In this document: piece after piece, positions 24,633 through 33,873 of the stretch
How the letters are laid out: each line of letters begins with the position of its first letter
Numbering within the stretch: position 1 is the first letter of the stretch
Assembly (NCBI GenBank): GCA_023393635.1
Contig: JAEWKT010000016.1
Span: forward strand, 91,759-155,758
DNA: 64,000 nt
Direction: 5' to 3'
Origin: Pseudomonadota bacterium
GTDB lineage: Bacteria > Pseudomonadota > Gammaproteobacteria > Pseudomonadales > Moraxellaceae
Position numbers and translations under genes: made by a program
Notes under the pieces: generated by a model
The model's database searches: none
What the model was told of the DNA's origin: nothing
Seen by the model: only the letters and a program-made list of their open reading frames with translations

Positions 24633-26507
24633 ATGCAAATGCGTTATCCAGCGTGGAAGTACGTATTAATCCTTTTTGTTTTAGTGATTAGTACATTATA
24701 TGCTCTGCCCAGCTTATATCCTGACGAGCCAGCGGTTCAAATCTCAGGAGCAAAAGCAGGTAGTCAAATTGATCAGACGGTGCTTGATCGTGCAGAACAG
24801 TTGCTAAAAGATGCCAATATTGCTACCCATGGTGGTAATTTTGGGCAGAATGCCGCACTCTTGCGCGTCCGTACCAGCGAAGAACAGTTAAAAGCACAAG
24901 AAGTATTACGGCGTGAACTGGGCGAAAACTATGTAGTGGCATTAAACCTTGCGCCAACCACACCTGCATGGTTACAAGCCATTGGTGCCAAACCCATGAA
25001 ACTGGGTCTGGATTTACGGGGCGGTGTACACTTTCTACTGGAAGTGGACATGAGCAAGGCACTGGAACAACGCCTGGAAACTGCCACAGCCGATGTACGC
25101 CGTAATTTACGCGACAACAAAGTGGCTTTTAACACCATTCGGCAAAACAAAGACAATATTATTGTGAGTTTTGCTAACAACAATGATCGTGACAAAGCCA
25201 TCACTATCCTGCGTCGTTTGGGCAATGATTTTAGCTTGCAGCCTATTGCTTCAGCTGACGGGCCTATTTTGCAGCTTCGTTATACTGAAGCGCGCTTACA
25301 GGAAATTAGCCAATATGCGGTAAATCAAAACCTGACCACGCTACGTAACCGCATTAATGAATTGGGTGTGGCCGAAGCCCTAGTACAAAGTCAGGGTAGC
25401 AACCGTATTGTGGTTGACTTGCCTGGCGTACAAGATACTGCTGAAGCGAAGCGTGTTTTAGGTCGTACAGCCAATCTGGAATTCCGTATGGTGGCTGACC
25501 AAGCGGAAAGCTATGCAGGTGGTCCAGTTCCTGCAGGAACCCAGGCCTTTGCTTATGAAAGCATCGATGGCCCGCCTATTTTGTTGAAACGCCAGCGCAT
25601 TGTCACAGGCGATCGTGTGCAAAACGCCATGAGCGGCTATGACGAAAACAACCAGTCCGAAGTGAACATTACCCTGGATAGTGCTGGCGGTAAGCTGATG
25701 GCCGATGCCACCCGCAATGCAGTGGGTAAGCAAATGGCGGTGTTGTTTATTGAAAACAAACAGCGCATTAGTTATATCACTGATCCAGAAACTGGCAAAA
25801 CCGTTGAAACCCGTACACCCTATACCGAAAGTGTGGTGATTAACCGTGCCACTGTACAAGCAGTATTGGGTTCACAGTTCCGTATCACGGGCGTCGGCAC
25901 GCCGCAAGAAGCCGCTGAGCTTGCCCTACTCCTACGTGCTGGTGCCTTAGCTGCGCCAATGTATTTTGTCGAAGAGCGTACGGTTGGCCCAAGCCTTGGT
26001 CAGGAAAATATTGATAAAGGCGTGTTGTCCACCCAAATTGGCTTTATTTTAGTCGCCATTTTTATGGTGGTGTTCTATCGCGTATTTGGCCTCATTGCCA
26101 ACGTGGCACTATTTATGAACTTGGCCATGATTTTATCAGTCATGTCCTGGATTGGCGCAGCACTGTCGCTGCCTGGTATCGCAGGTATTGTACTCACCAT
26201 TGGCATGGCCGTAGATGCCAACGTTCTGATTTGTGAGCGAATACGGGAAGAAATTCGTTGGGGAGCATCGCCGAAACACGCGATTGTGGCGGGTTATGAT
26301 CGTGCTTATACCACCATTTTTGACTCTAACCTGACCACGTTATTGGTGGCGTTTATCTTGTTTGCCATTGGTACAGGCCCGATTAAAGGATTTGCCGTTA
26401 CCTTGGCAATTGGTATTGTTTGCTCTATGTTTACTGCCATTACTGTTACTCGTGGCATTGTGCAGCTTGTCTATGGCAAGCGTCGCATTGACAAACTGAG
26501 CATTTGA
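24633..26507 (+). CDS. secD: Protein translocase subunit SecD
   Basis: RND-type subunit that uses the proton gradient to complete periplasmic release of preproteins. 624 residues. TM1 is at about 8-28 (YVLILFVLVISTLYALPSLY). The large periplasmic P1 region starts after the conserved GLDLRGGVHFLLEVDM (about 125-140). Five more membrane helices lie in the last ~175 residues, containing GMAVDANVLICERIREE, the conserved Asp/Arg relay motif. ATG 24633 or 24639 could be the start. SecF begins 11 bp after the stop codon. Confidence 0.96.
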   Translation: MQMRYPAWKYVLILFVLVISTLYALPSLYPDEPAVQISGAKAGSQIDQTVLDRAEQLLKDANIATHGGNFGQNAALLRVRTSEEQLKAQEVLRRELGENYVVALNLAPTTPAWLQAIGAKPMKLGLDLRGGVHFLLEVDMSKALEQRLETATADVRRNLRDNKVAFNTIRQNKDNIIVSFANNNDRDKAITILRRLGNDFSLQPIASADGPILQLRYTEARLQEISQYAVNQNLTTLRNRINELGVAEALVQSQGSNRIVVDLPGVQDTAEAKRVLGRTANLEFRMVADQAESYAGGPVPAGTQAFAYESIDGPPILLKRQRIVTGDRVQNAMSGYDENNQSEVNITLDSAGGKLMADATRNAVGKQMAVLFIENKQRISYITDPETGKTVETRTPYTESVVINRATVQAVLGSQFRITGVGTPQEAAELALLLRAGALAAPMYFVEERTVGPSLGQENIDKGVLSTQIGFILVAIFMVVFYRVFGLIANVALFMNLAMILSVMSWIGAALSLPGIAGIVLTIGMAVDANVLICERIREEIRWGASPKHAIVAGYDRAYTTIFDSNLTTLLVAFILFAIGTGPIKGFAVTLAIGIVCSMFTAITVTRGIVQLVYGKRRIDKLSI

Positions 26508-26518
26508 GGAGAATCAAC

Positions 26519-27502
26519 ATGACTGAACCAACTGCTCAAAACAATGCCCCAACCCCAAACGATGCACCGCGTGAATACGGCCGCCGTGGCAATGAGCCTG
26601 TCATTCACTTCATGAAGCTCAGAACCATTGCTTCTGTTATCTCGTTATTGGCCAGTATTATTTGTATTATTTTCATTGCTTATAAAGGCTTAAACCTTGG
26701 TTTAGACTTTACTGGTGGTGTATCGGCTGAAGTCAACTACAGCCAGCCAGTTGAACAGGCACAGGTAATTAATGCCTTAAACGAAGCGGGCTTTAAGGAT
26801 CCTGTGGTACAGTTTTTAGGCACACAGCGTGATTTAATTGTGCGTATGCCTGCCCAGGAAGGTGAAGACCTTGCCGCACGTATTACCAAAGCGGTGCAGC
26901 TATCGGATAACACGGCTACTGTACAAAAAGTAGATGCTGTTGGCTCTCAAGTGGGTAGCGAGTTATATGTGCGCTCATTTGGTGCTATTGCGCTGGCATT
27001 ACTGCTAATGCTGATTTACGTTACAGTGCGCTTTGAGTTTAAGCTCGCAATGGGTGCGGTAATTGCCCTGCTACACGATACCATTATCACGGTTGGTGTG
27101 TTCGCCATTTTTGGCTGGCCGTTTGACTTAACCGTACTGGCGGCAGTGCTTGCCTTAATTGGTTATTCACTGAATGATAGTATTGTGGTATCAGATCGTA
27201 TCCGTGAAAACTTCCGTAAAATTCGCGGTGCTGAACCCATTGAAGTGATTGATATCTCACTCACTGAAACCTTGCGCCGTACTATTATGACAGTAGCAAC
27301 CTTATTACTGGTTGTGCTTGCCATGCTATTTTTAGGTGGTGATGGCCTATTCTGGTTTGCTGTTGCCATGCTGGTTGGCTTGTTTGTAGGTACCTACTCA
27401 TCCATTTATATTGGCACGGCTTATGCTTTATGGCGTGGCCTTAATCGTCAAGATTTTGTGGTGCAGGTTAAACCCGAGTTTGAAGAAGAAAATGTACTTT
27501 AG
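26519..27502 (+). CDS. secF: Protein translocase subunit SecF
   Basis: Forms the SecDF complex with SecD. Start at ATG 26519 (MTEPTAQNNA) with GAGGAG 8-9 bases upstream that overlaps the secD stop region; an in-frame TTG at 26504 would place the start inside secD. About 327 residues: Pro/Asn-rich cytoplasmic tail, TM1 at about 40-60, GLDFTGGVSAEV, a short periplasmic domain, then five helices with YSLNDSIVVSDRIRENFR, the SecF relay signature. Ends before a bidirectional terminator. Confidence 0.96.
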   Translation: MTEPTAQNNAPTPNDAPREYGRRGNEPVIHFMKLRTIASVISLLASIICIIFIAYKGLNLGLDFTGGVSAEVNYSQPVEQAQVINALNEAGFKDPVVQFLGTQRDLIVRMPAQEGEDLAARITKAVQLSDNTATVQKVDAVGSQVGSELYVRSFGAIALALLLMLIYVTVRFEFKLAMGAVIALLHDTIITVGVFAIFGWPFDLTVLAAVLALIGYSLNDSIVVSDRIRENFRKIRGAEPIEVIDISLTETLRRTIMTVATLLLVVLAMLFLGGDGLFWFAVAMLVGLFVGTYSSIYIGTAYALWRGLNRQDFVVQVKPEFEEENVL

Positions 27503-27518
27503 GCGTAATGCTTTAGTA

Positions 27519-27556
27519 TAAAAAAAGCCCTGATTGATTGATTCAGGGCTTTTTTA
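27519..27556 (+). terminator. Bidirectional terminator between convergent secF and the phosphopantetheinyl transferase
   Basis: AAAAAAGCCCTGA (27521-27533) pairs with TCAGGGCTTTTTT (27543-27555), loop of 9. The stop codon of the minus-strand gene (27554-27556) is inside the stem. Confidence 0.93.
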
Positions 27557-28234
27557 TATCAGCCTAAATTCAATTGGCTGCTGCACGCTGCCTAGCCAAG
27601 CAACCGTATAATAATGTGTACTGGTTTCAACACACTGGTAGCTCCATTGCCCAATGTCTTTGTGCAGTACCTGCCCTATCCCCTTAAACACAGCATGGCT
27701 CTCTAAGGTATTTAAATTAATCCGAATACCTAAGCCACTGGCTTTTAATACAGCTTCCTTAATCGTCCAGATTTTTAATAAAAATGCTTGCTGGTCTATT
27801 ACTTGCTCAAATTGCTTTAACTCATTAGCCGTTAAAATCCGTGCCGCTAACGCCTGTAACTTGATCGCACGGTGTTTGGATTCAATATCAACCCCAATCG
27901 CCACGGCTTGTTTATTCATGACCAATACAAATTGGTCGGTACAATGCGACTGGCTAAATTCAACCTGAGTATAATTTTTTAAATAAGGTTTACCAAACTC
28001 ATGCTGGGCAAAATCCAATAGTTTGGGTTCTACTGCCAAATAACTGGCCAGTAGTTGCCGCCTTAAACCTCGGCCTAGCTGTTGCTCCTCACGGCGTTTA
28101 GAATTAGCAGCCAGTTGAATTAAATCCGCTTTAAATTTATGTACTGCTGGCTGTTGGTGCCCTACCCCATCAGCATTTAAGAAATCAGCACTTAAGGGAC
28201 GTAATGCCACTGCAATAACTAAGGGTTCAAGCAT
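27554..28234 (-). CDS. 4'-phosphopantetheinyl transferase (Sfp superfamily)
   Basis: Transfers the phosphopantetheine arm of CoA to a serine of carrier proteins. 226 residues. The Mg/CoA motif AIGVDIESKHR (about 110-120) and WTIKEAVLKASGLGI (about 154-168) are the two Sfp signatures. QVEFSQSHCTDQFVLV supplies the family's (F/N)xSHs segment. Size and layout suit an Sfp/EntD/AcpT-like enzyme with a broader range than AcpS. No polyketide, peptide or siderophore synthetase is nearby, so the target cannot be read from context. Separated by 22 bp from the next gene on the same strand. Confidence 0.9.
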   Translation of the reverse strand: MLEPLVIAVALRPLSADFLNADGVGHQQPAVHKFKADLIQLAANSKRREEQQLGRGLRRQLLASYLAVEPKLLDFAQHEFGKPYLKNYTQVEFSQSHCTDQFVLVMNKQAVAIGVDIESKHRAIKLQALAARILTANELKQFEQVIDQQAFLLKIWTIKEAVLKASGLGIRINLNTLESHAVFKGIGQVLHKDIGQWSYQCVETSTHYYTVAWLGSVQQPIEFRLI

Positions 28235-28255
28235 ATTTTTTATCAGTGTATTTAT

Positions 28256-29107
28256 TTAGTGAGCTGGGCTAGCTAACGGCAAGCCAATCGATAACTGGTA
28301 AATGGTAGTTGATAGCTCATCGGTATCATTGTCTTCACATAGCAAAAATACCAACTCATCATTGGTTTGCTGATAAAACGTCAAACCTTCAAACTTATGA
28401 CTATCTGTAATTTGCTCAATATATTTAATCTGCTGTTTGGCTAAATCCAAACAACCAATAAAACTACCCAGGACTTCACCGTCATCATAAGTAGAGAGGG
28501 TGTTTTCTACCGCGGCTAAAAAATAAATTTCATTATTGATCAGTACAGCATCTGTAAAACTGGCCAACACCTGATTAATTGATGGTAATTGAACAGAAAC
28601 AAATTCAATAGAACCCGTGCCATCCAGGCTTTCACTATTTAAAATAAAAATACCATTTTGGGCAGTGGCACCATTACCACGCTGAAAAAACAACCAGCGC
28701 TGTGCATCATAAATCACTCCTTCAATATTAAGCTCATCATCATTTAAACCAATTGTTTGCTTGAATGCCTGATATAAACTTGATAGATCAACTACTGAAA
28801 CTTGCTGACTATTTAATTCATACTCAAAAATTTGATTGCGCTTGGGCGTAGAGCCAGAACCAAATAAAAATAAGTAGTTGTCTTTTTTAACAATGGACTC
28901 TAAATCAAATTTGTCTTTTTTAGCCACGATATCTTGTGCATTATCTGCCAATGCCTTTTTAGCCAATGTTTGAGTAGGCAAATGATATTGATACAAATAT
29001 GAGGAATGATCAGACACGATATACAAATTATCTTGGTCAACAACCAGACCTGACGCTGCGCCAATGCCTTTAAGTTCACAAAATGCGTTAAGTGCCCACT
29101 TCGACAT
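28256..29107 (-). CDS. Conserved hypothetical protein, probable beta-propeller
   Basis: 283 residues, no signal peptide or membrane segment. Repeated strand-rich segments such as GLVVDQDNLYIVSDHSSYLY, DLESIVKKDNYLFLFGSGS, DAVLINNEIYFLAAVENT and KFEGLTFYQQTNDELVFLLC have the rhythm of a six- or seven-bladed propeller. The E-G-(V/L) segments recall SdiA-regulated/phytase-like proteins that bind a metal through Asp/Glu at the hub. I think of the DUF6929 type but cannot confirm it. It lies between der and the phosphopantetheinyl transferase on the same strand; there is no functional link I can see. Confidence 0.75.
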   Translation of the reverse strand: MSKWALNAFCELKGIGAASGLVVDQDNLYIVSDHSSYLYQYHLPTQTLAKKALADNAQDIVAKKDKFDLESIVKKDNYLFLFGSGSTPKRNQIFEYELNSQQVSVVDLSSLYQAFKQTIGLNDDELNIEGVIYDAQRWLFFQRGNGATAQNGIFILNSESLDGTGSIEFVSVQLPSINQVLASFTDAVLINNEIYFLAAVENTLSTYDDGEVLGSFIGCLDLAKQQIKYIEQITDSHKFEGLTFYQQTNDELVFLLCEDNDTDELSTTIYQLSIGLPLASPAH

Positions 29108-29171
29108 ATTTTACCTCACCCTTCAATGATGCAGCTTGAATACCCTGCCTGGCTGATAAAAAAACGCCGCA

Positions 29172-30578
29172 TTAGCGACGTTTCTTATCCATTTTTTTAA
29201 ACTTCTGTACATAACGCCGTTTACGATCAGCCACACGCGGATCAATCTGCGAACGTCTGCCTTCATACGGGTTGGCACCGACCTTAAATTCAATATGAAT
29301 CGGTGTACCTTCCAGCTTAAACACTTTACGGAAAATGTTTTCCAGATAACGGCGATAACCTGCGGGTACTTTGTCAGTTTGATTACCATGAATGACAATA
29401 AGCGGCGGATTAAGTCCACCCATATGCGCATAACGCAACTTAATGCGTCGTCCACCAATCATCGGCGGTTGATGCTGCTCTACGGCATCTTCTAAAATAC
29501 TGGTTAACTGAGGCGTTGGAATTTTGGTAAATGCTGACTCATAAGCACGGTGAATTGAAGGATATAAATCGCCCACACCTGTACCATGTAACGCTGAAAT
29601 TAAATGAATGCGCGCCCACGGAATAAAATCAAAGCGGCGTTCAATCGATTCCTTAACCTGCTTACGCTCATAGTCAGTCATACCATCCCATTTATTAATG
29701 GCAATCACAATGGCACGGCCTGCTTCTAGCGCAAAACCAAGCAAATGCAAATCTTGCTCAACAATGCCTTCGCGCGCGTCTAACACCACCACCACCACAT
29801 GCGCATCTTTAATGGCTTGCAGGGTTTTCACCACGGAGAATTTTTCAATCACTTCATTCACACGGCCACGACGACGCACGCCTGCCGTATCAATTAAAGT
29901 ATATTGTTTGCCTTGTCGTTCATAAGGAATATAAATACTATCACGTGTGGTTCCTGGCATATCAAATACCACCACACGCTCTTCACCCAGCAAGCGGTTC
30001 ACCAATGTGGACTTGCCCACATTCGGGCGCCCAATGACGGCAAGACGCAAACCTTTAATATTTTCCTGATCTTCTAAAGGCACATCTTCTGGAATTTCCA
30101 GCAGCACATCTTCAATCAGTTGCTGCACACCACGGCCATGACTTGCCGCCACATGATGCGGCTCACCAAAGCCTAGCTTATAAAACTCACTGACCGCCGC
30201 TTCAGCATGTACGCCATCTACCTTATTGGCAACCAGATGCACCTTTTTGCCTAGCGTGCGTAAATCACGAGCAATTTGCTCGTCTGATGCCAGCAAACCA
30301 GCCCGCGCATCGACCACAAATAAAATAATATCTGCTTCATCAATGGCTGTTTTGGATTGCTCTGCCATATAGGCATCAATGCCACCTTCACTTTCGCCAA
30401 TACCACCAGTATCCACCACAATGAACGACTTATTTTCATAAGTGGCATCACCGTATTGACGGTCACGGGTTAGGCCTGGAATATCAGCCACCAGCGCATT
30501 ACGGCTTTTGGTAATCTGGTTAAATAAAGTAGATTTGCCCACATTCGGGCGGCCAATTAAGGCTAAAACAGGTTTCAT
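29172..30578 (-). CDS. der: Ribosome-assembly GTPase Der (EngA)
   Basis: Double-GTPase needed for 50S maturation. 468 residues. Two complete G domains: the first begins IGRPNVGKSTLFNQ with DTGGIGE and NKVDG; the second begins IGRPNVGKSTLVNRLLGEE (about 183-201) with DTAGVRRRG and NKWDG. A KH-like domain follows (about 350-440), then a Lys/Arg-rich tail (KKMDKKRR). It is the last gene of the run from rlmN and starts 3 bp after bamB ends. Confidence 0.97.
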   Translation of the reverse strand: MKPVLALIGRPNVGKSTLFNQITKSRNALVADIPGLTRDRQYGDATYENKSFIVVDTGGIGESEGGIDAYMAEQSKTAIDEADIILFVVDARAGLLASDEQIARDLRTLGKKVHLVANKVDGVHAEAAVSEFYKLGFGEPHHVAASHGRGVQQLIEDVLLEIPEDVPLEDQENIKGLRLAVIGRPNVGKSTLVNRLLGEERVVVFDMPGTTRDSIYIPYERQGKQYTLIDTAGVRRRGRVNEVIEKFSVVKTLQAIKDAHVVVVVLDAREGIVEQDLHLLGFALEAGRAIVIAINKWDGMTDYERKQVKESIERRFDFIPWARIHLISALHGTGVGDLYPSIHRAYESAFTKIPTPQLTSILEDAVEQHQPPMIGGRRIKLRYAHMGGLNPPLIVIHGNQTDKVPAGYRRYLENIFRKVFKLEGTPIHIEFKVGANPYEGRRSQIDPRVADRKRRYVQKFKKMDKKRR

Positions 30579-30581
30579 GAA

Positions 30582-31745
30582 TTAAGAGGCCTGCCAGACA
30601 CTTAAGTTGCCAGTTCGCGTGGCAACGTATAAACGATTATTAATGACCCGTATGGTGCGAATCTCACCTCTACTGCGTACACGGCCTAAAATATTACCTG
30701 TGTTGGGTTCAATCAGGTGCAAATAACCATCCAGATCACCCACCACCACATATTGCCCCAATACTACTGGATTGCTTAATTGACGATATGCCAACGCATC
30801 TTGCTGCCAGGCAGGCTCACCAGTTGCCTGATTATAAGCTTGTAGCTTGCCATCACTGCCCGCCACATAGACCAAGCCATTAGCCACTGCCACACTGCGT
30901 AAGCTACTGGTGTCTTGCGACCAAAGCACGCGCTGTGAAGCCAGATCAACTGCGGTAATTTGCCCTTGATAACTCACCGTAAATAAGGTGTTATCGGCTA
31001 CTACTGGATCGCCATCAATATCAATTAGGCGCTGAACTTCTGAACGGCCTTCGCTTACCGCTACACGGCGTTGCCATTTTGGAATACCGTTAATGCCATC
31101 TAAGCCATATACATAACCACCGCTATTGGCAATAATGACCGTGCCATCTTCTGCTAAAACAGGTGCCGCCGTACCGCGTACACTTAATTGTGTGGATGCA
31201 GTGTTAAATGTCCAGACCGCCTCGCCAGTGGCAGCATCAGTACCATAAACAGTGCCATCATTGGTATAAGTAATCACACGGCCTTGATGAATTAAAGAGG
31301 GTGCCAAAATAGCACCTGTTAATTGACGCTGCCATACCTTAGCACCCGTGTTGGCATCTAAACCATATAACAGGCCTTTTTGCGAGCCAACCACCACCAC
31401 GCCTTCACCTACGCTTACACCGCTGGTGAGATTTTTTTGCTTTTTGTTTGGGCGAGTTTCCCAGATTTTTTTCCCTTGCAGGTTATAAGCTACTACTTCG
31501 CCATGACGACTGACAGCAAAAACAGCATCATCGGTAGCAGCCAGTTGCAGTCTTAAAGGATCAACTTTTTCGCCACCTTTAACACTGGCCTTAAACACAG
31601 GAGTTAAGGCCTGATTTTGGCTAAGCTTTGGTAATGGACTGGGTTTGTGTACTTCAACCTTATTGGTTTTACTGCAACCAACCAACACAGCCATTGCTAT
31701 ACAGGTAGATAGCAATAAAGGCTGACTTAATTTGCTCACTGCCAT
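30582..31745 (-). CDS. bamB: BamB, outer-membrane assembly lipoprotein
   Basis: Eight-bladed PQQ-like beta-propeller lipoprotein of the BAM complex, bound to BamA. 387 residues. Signal peptide with lipobox LVGC (Cys24). Repeating blades are visible as GVVVVGSQKGLLYGLDANTG-AKVWQ, GYVYGLDGINGIPKWQRR, GQITAVDLASQRVLWSQ and GKLQAYNQATGEPAWQQ. Its stop lies 3 bp before der and its start 3 bp after yfgM, so translation is probably coupled. With BamD at 5.3 kb, two BAM lipoproteins are in this window, in separate units. Confidence 0.96.
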   Translation of the reverse strand: MAVSKLSQPLLLSTCIAMAVLVGCSKTNKVEVHKPSPLPKLSQNQALTPVFKASVKGGEKVDPLRLQLAATDDAVFAVSRHGEVVAYNLQGKKIWETRPNKKQKNLTSGVSVGEGVVVVGSQKGLLYGLDANTGAKVWQRQLTGAILAPSLIHQGRVITYTNDGTVYGTDAATGEAVWTFNTASTQLSVRGTAAPVLAEDGTVIIANSGGYVYGLDGINGIPKWQRRVAVSEGRSEVQRLIDIDGDPVVADNTLFTVSYQGQITAVDLASQRVLWSQDTSSLRSVAVANGLVYVAGSDGKLQAYNQATGEPAWQQDALAYRQLSNPVVLGQYVVVGDLDGYLHLIEPNTGNILGRVRSRGEIRTIRVINNRLYVATRTGNLSVWQAS

Positions 31746-31748
31746 GTT

Positions 31749-32504
31749 TTATACTCCAGAAGCTGACTGTGGTGGTGTAAGGGGTTGAGTAGAGGTGTCT
31801 TCGGTTGGTGGCTTACGAATTGGCCCTTCAATGTCCAAATCTTTTACATCGACGCCCAAGCTTTCTAGCTTAACTTGTAATAACTGACGTGGCTCTTCAC
31901 GCTTGGCAAGTTCATCCCAGGCCGTCTGATAAGCAGTTTTAGCACCAGCCAAATCATTTTTTTGCACCAGAATATCGCCTTTTGCTTCATTGGCACTGGG
32001 TATAAATGCAGCATCAGTAACCGATTTTAAGCTAGTTAAGGCAGCATCATACTTGCCTTGCGCCATTTGCATATAGCTTAAACGTAACCATGCCAGTTGT
32101 TTTAAACCTTCATCTTTTGCCTGGCTTTTGGTGGCTGCTAACAACTGTTTTTCAGCAACGGCATAATCACCTTTGGTTGCTGCAATCTTGGCACTTAAAA
32201 ACTGTGCCTGTAATGCATGCGCACTATCAGGGTTCGCTTTAACCAATGCATCAGCTTGCGAGAAATACTGGGTACGCATGACCTGATTGTCAGGATTAGC
32301 GTTCAATCGCTGGCCTGCGTCAACCACTTGCTGATACTGAGTGGCCAGATTATAGCGTTCAACGGCTTGTTTTTTTTGCCAGTATTGCCAGCCAAAAAAT
32401 GCAATTAAAGCAATTAAAATACCTGTAAGAATGGCACTACCATAAGTTTTCAAAAAGCCTTTAAAGCGATCAACCAGTTCTTCATCACTTAAATGGGTAC
32501 TCAT
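31749..32504 (-). CDS. yfgM: YfgM family ancillary translocon protein (UPF0070)
   Basis: Inner-membrane protein that associates with SecYEG and PpiD in E. coli. 251 residues: cytoplasmic N-terminal helix (SDEELVDRFKGFLKTYGSA), membrane segment at about 20-42 (ILTGILIALIAFFGWQYW), and a periplasmic TPR-like domain (about 50-215). The Pro/Thr/Ser tail is longer than in E. coli YfgM (206). It overlaps the end of hisS by 4 bp and ends 3 bp before bamB. Confidence 0.93.
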   Translation of the reverse strand: MSTHLSDEELVDRFKGFLKTYGSAILTGILIALIAFFGWQYWQKKQAVERYNLATQYQQVVDAGQRLNANPDNQVMRTQYFSQADALVKANPDSAHALQAQFLSAKIAATKGDYAVAEKQLLAATKSQAKDEGLKQLAWLRLSYMQMAQGKYDAALTSLKSVTDAAFIPSANEAKGDILVQKNDLAGAKTAYQTAWDELAKREEPRQLLQVKLESLGVDVKDLDIEGPIRKPPTEDTSTQPLTPPQSASGV

Positions 32505-33844
32505 GCTTGGCTTCCTGTCGGCTCATTGGTTAAAAAAGAATGTTCTAATGTAGCGGATTGATTGAATTGTTCAAGTAAATAGCGTTGTAAATCATTCAGC
32601 AAAATGGTGATTTGTTCACCCGTGGCCAGTGTTTTGATAATAATTTGCTGATTTTCCAGCTCACGCTCACCCAAAATTAATGCCAACTTGGCGCCTGCCT
32701 GATCGGCTTTTTTCATTTGACTCTTAAGACTGCCTTGCGACCCCGTTTTTAAGCGTAAGGTACGTTGCTGTTGTTCAAACTGCGTACGCAACTGCTCGGC
32801 CAGTACCAACGCCTGTGACTGGCAGCTTGGATCGGCCAGCAAAAACACATCGCAATCTGTGCTATTAAATTGCATGCTTTGCTCAAGCAATAACAATAAA
32901 CGCTCCATCCCCAGTGCAAAACCAACCGCAGGTACACTTTGCTCAGGTCTGCCTTTTAACTGCCCAACCAAACCATCGTAGCGGCCACCAGCACACACGG
33001 TGCCTTGTGCCCCTAAGTGGGTTGTTGTCCACTCAAAGACAGTTTTGTTGTAATAATCCAAACCACGTACTAGCTTTTGGTTAATCACATAAGTAATGCC
33101 AGCAGCTTCTAAATACGCCCTAAGCTGGTTAAAGTGTTCAAGCGTTTCAGCGCCTAAAAAGTCATGCAGTTTGGGCGCTTGCTCTAATATCTGCTGCGTC
33201 TGCGCATTTTTACTGTCTAAAATACGTAAAGGATTGCTGCTTAGACGGCGTTGCGAGTCTTCATCTAACTGTTCTTTATGTGCCGTTAAATAATCAACCA
33301 GTGCTTGCCGATATTCCGCACGCTCAGCACTCTCCCCCAAGGTGTTTAGCTCAAGTTGTACTTTGTCACTCATGCCTAGCCGCTGCCATAAGCGTGCAGT
33401 GAGCAAGATCACTTCAGCATCAATATCAGGAGTAGCCACACCAAATGTTTCAACCCCAAACTGATGAAACTGACGATAGCGGCCTTTTTGGGGCTTTTCA
33501 TAACGAAACATCGGGCCGATATACCAAACCCGCGGTGCCGCGCCACGCAGTAAGTTATGCTCCAGCATGGCGCGCACGCATCCTGCTGTGCCTTCTGGAC
33601 GCAAGGTTAAAGAATCTGGTGGATCCCCTTTATCAAAAAAGGTATACATCTCTTTTTCAACAATATCAGTGGCATCACCAATGGCACGCTTGAACAAACC
33701 CGTTTGCTCCACAATGGGCAGGCGAATTTGCTGATAACCATAGGCATCCATCAGGCTGGCAAGCTGGTTTTCCAGATAACGCCATGCGGTGGACTGGACA
33801 GGAAGAATATCGTTGAAACCTTTTATCGCTGTAATTGAACTCAT
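32501..33844 (-). CDS. hisS: Histidyl-tRNA synthetase HisS
   Basis: Class II aminoacyl-tRNA synthetase charging tRNA(His). 447 residues. Motif 2 region (VWYIGPMFRYEKPQKGRYRQ, about 108-127) and the histidine-specific LVRGLDYYNKTVFEW and AGGRYDGL are present; motif 3 is GFALGMERLLLLLE. The C-terminal anticodon-binding domain spans about 335-430. The ~20-residue C-terminal tail after it makes the protein longer than the E. coli enzyme (424). ispG ends 29 bp upstream and yfgM overlaps by 4 bp. Confidence 0.97.
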   Translation of the reverse strand: MSSITAIKGFNDILPVQSTAWRYLENQLASLMDAYGYQQIRLPIVEQTGLFKRAIGDATDIVEKEMYTFFDKGDPPDSLTLRPEGTAGCVRAMLEHNLLRGAAPRVWYIGPMFRYEKPQKGRYRQFHQFGVETFGVATPDIDAEVILLTARLWQRLGMSDKVQLELNTLGESAERAEYRQALVDYLTAHKEQLDEDSQRRLSSNPLRILDSKNAQTQQILEQAPKLHDFLGAETLEHFNQLRAYLEAAGITYVINQKLVRGLDYYNKTVFEWTTTHLGAQGTVCAGGRYDGLVGQLKGRPEQSVPAVGFALGMERLLLLLEQSMQFNSTDCDVFLLADPSCQSQALVLAEQLRTQFEQQQRTLRLKTGSQGSLKSQMKKADQAGAKLALILGERELENQQIIIKTLATGEQITILLNDLQRYLLEQFNQSATLEHSFLTNEPTGSQA

Positions 33845-33873
33845 GACCCACTCAAAACCTACGAAAGACCCAA

